Source: Lachnospiraceae bacterium | GTDB taxonomy: Bacteria; Bacillota; Clostridia; Lachnospirales; Lachnospiraceae | Length of the DNA: 32,470 nucleotides | NCBI GenBank assembly: GCA_016291655.1 | Contig: JAEEYF010000074.1 | Coordinates: 1 to 32,470 of the forward strand | Direction of reading: 5' to 3' | In this document: one piece after another, positions 31,483 through 32,470 of the stretch | How the letters are laid out: each line of letters begins with the position of its first letter | Numbering within the stretch: the first letter of the stretch is position 1 | Notes under the pieces: generated by a model | Told to the model about the DNA's origin: nothing | The model's database searches: none | What the model saw: the letters and a program-made list of their open reading frames with translations, nothing else | Program-made: the position numbers and the translations under genes

Positions 31483-31552
31483 AAAAAAAACAACAACACA
31501 ACATATAACAACACCCAACCAACAAATCTATTTTAAAAGGAGAGAAAAGACA

Positions 31553-32470
31553 ATGAAAATGAACAACATTCCGCAGATCAAGATCGGTATTGTTGCTGTT
31601 TCCCGTGACTGCTTCCCCGAAGCTCTTGCAGTAAACAGACGTAAGGCTCTTGTTGAGGCTTACAAGAAGAATTATGATGCAGCTGATATCTATGAGTGCC
31701 CGATCTGCATCGTTGAGAGCGAGATCCACATGGTACAGGCTCTTGAAGACATCAAGAAGGCAGGCTGTAATGCACTTTGCGTTTATCTCGGCAACTTCGG
31801 TCCCGAGATTTCCGAGACACTTCTTGCAAAGCATTTTGACGGACCCAAGATGTTCGTTGCGGCTGCAGAAGAGTCCCAGAATGACCTTTCCGACGGAAGA
31901 GGCGATGCTTACTGCGGTATGCTGAATGCATCCTACAACTTAAGACTTCGTTCCGTAAAGAAGGTATACATCCCTGAGTATCCCGTAGGTGATGCAGAGG
32001 ATTGCGCAAAGATGATCAATGAATTCGTTCCCATCGCTCGCGCGGTTGTAGGTCTTTCCGAACTCAAGATCATTACCTTCGGTCCCAGACCTTTGAACTT
32101 CCTTGCATGCAATGCTCCCATTCAGCAGCTCTACAATCTTGATGTTGAGATCGAAGAGAACTCGGAGCTTGATCTTTTCGAAGCATTCAACAAGCATGCA
32201 AATGACTCCAGAATTCCCGCTAAGGTTGCGGAGATGGAAGCTGAACTCGGCAAAGGAAACAAGAAGCCCGAGATCCTTGCAAAGCTTGCTCAGTATGAAC
32301 TTACTCTCCTTGATTGGGTTGAGGCTCACAAAGGCTATCGTAAGTATGTTACCATCGCAGGTAAGTGCTGGCCCGCATTCCAGACTCAGTTTGGTTTCGT
32401 TCCCTGCTATGTAAACAGCCGTCTCACAGGTATGGGAATCCCTGTATCCTGCGAAGTTGATATCTACGGT
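31553..32470 (+). CDS. L-fucose/L-arabinose isomerase family protein (3' end cut by window)
   Basis: 306 codons are visible and the frame is open to the edge; family members reach about 450-600 aa, so the C-terminal part is missing. The start MKMNNIPQIKIGIVAVSRDCFPE, then CVYLGNFGPE, ITFGPRPLNFLACNAP and KCWPAFQTQFGFVPCYVNSRLTG, match sugar isomerases of the FucI/AraA superfamily. It would interconvert an aldose and ketose (fucose, arabinose or a related sugar). AAAAGGAGAG precedes the ATG. Codon use is strongly biased (CTT, TCC, AAG, GGT, GTT) and the leader is G-free, both signs of high expression. Residues named are read directly; the exact substrate is not determined. Confidence 0.82.
   Translation, partial: MKMNNIPQIKIGIVAVSRDCFPEALAVNRRKALVEAYKKNYDAADIYECPICIVESEIHMVQALEDIKKAGCNALCVYLGNFGPEISETLLAKHFDGPKMFVAAAEESQNDLSDGRGDAYCGMLNASYNLRLRSVKKVYIPEYPVGDAEDCAKMINEFVPIARAVVGLSELKIITFGPRPLNFLACNAPIQQLYNLDVEIEENSELDLFEAFNKHANDSRIPAKVAEMEAELGKGNKKPEILAKLAQYELTLLDWVEAHKGYRKYVTIAGKCWPAFQTQFGFVPCYVNSRLTGMGIPVSCEVDIYG

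Noticed and set aside
31467-31490. GGGTG-CTAA-CACCC hairpin as a terminator
   Set aside because: The stem is followed by an A-run instead of T on the plus strand and lies between the -10 and the start codon, so an operator is more likely.

Overview
The window reads as the chromosome of a low-to-moderate GC, Gram-positive anaerobe of the Clostridia, most likely Lachnospiraceae (Butyrivibrio-like). This is inferred from strong GGAGG ribosome binding sites, sigmaA-type promoters with 17-bp spacers, a Veg protein, DUF1934/DUF951 proteins, a DRTGG/hydrogenase-like cluster and tight ATGA gene overlaps. I see no rRNA, tRNA, CRISPR array, transposase or integrase. The genus is a guess.

Region by region. 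(1) 1-4000 is AT-rich and looks acquired: a remnant of a small Cys-containing ORF, a secreted Cys-rich peptide of 143 aa, two FtsX-like permease subunits and an ABC ATPase. The arrangement recalls lactococcin-972-type bacteriocin/immunity-export loci. (2) 4040-5400 holds two small hypothetical genes (one DUF2500), then three hairpins, two of them bracketing a small, probably frameshifted, membrane-peptide ORF. (3) 5400-10718 starts at a near-consensus promoter and runs DRTGG protein, HATPase (anti-sigma-like), iron-sulfur hydrogenase-like protein, GGDEF-EAL membrane protein, second DRTGG protein, PHP phosphoesterase. I read this as a redox- or H2-sensing module tied to cyclic-di-GMP breakdown. 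(4) 10728-13433 (minus) is uxuA-uxuB for hexuronate catabolism, with a perfect palindrome over its promoter. A divergent MFS-like transporter and a small 3-TM protein follow.

(5) 15087-16397 (minus) is an orphan LytS/YehU-type sensor kinase. (6) 16600-20727 is an operon of alpha/beta hydrolase, membrane-anchored MurF-like ligase, Ddl-like ligase and DUF1934 protein, closed by a bidirectional terminator. It looks like an accessory cell-wall or peptide-ligation pathway. (7) 20741-24350 (minus) contains veg behind a consensus promoter, a one-TM conserved protein, and an operon of a VanY-type lipoprotein carboxypeptidase and PlsC. (8) 24413-31335 (plus) contains a second PlsC-like acyltransferase, ileS (long type), glgP, a DUF951 protein and a small Cys-rich protein, the last three translationally coupled. 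(9) The window ends inside an L-fucose/L-arabinose isomerase family gene with a palindromic operator-like site and a 66-nt G-free leader.

Functional themes are sugar-acid and glycogen metabolism, envelope building (two acyltransferases, VanY, MurF/Ddl), signalling (sensor kinase, EAL, Fe-S sensor) and one bacteriocin-like accessory locus at the left edge.
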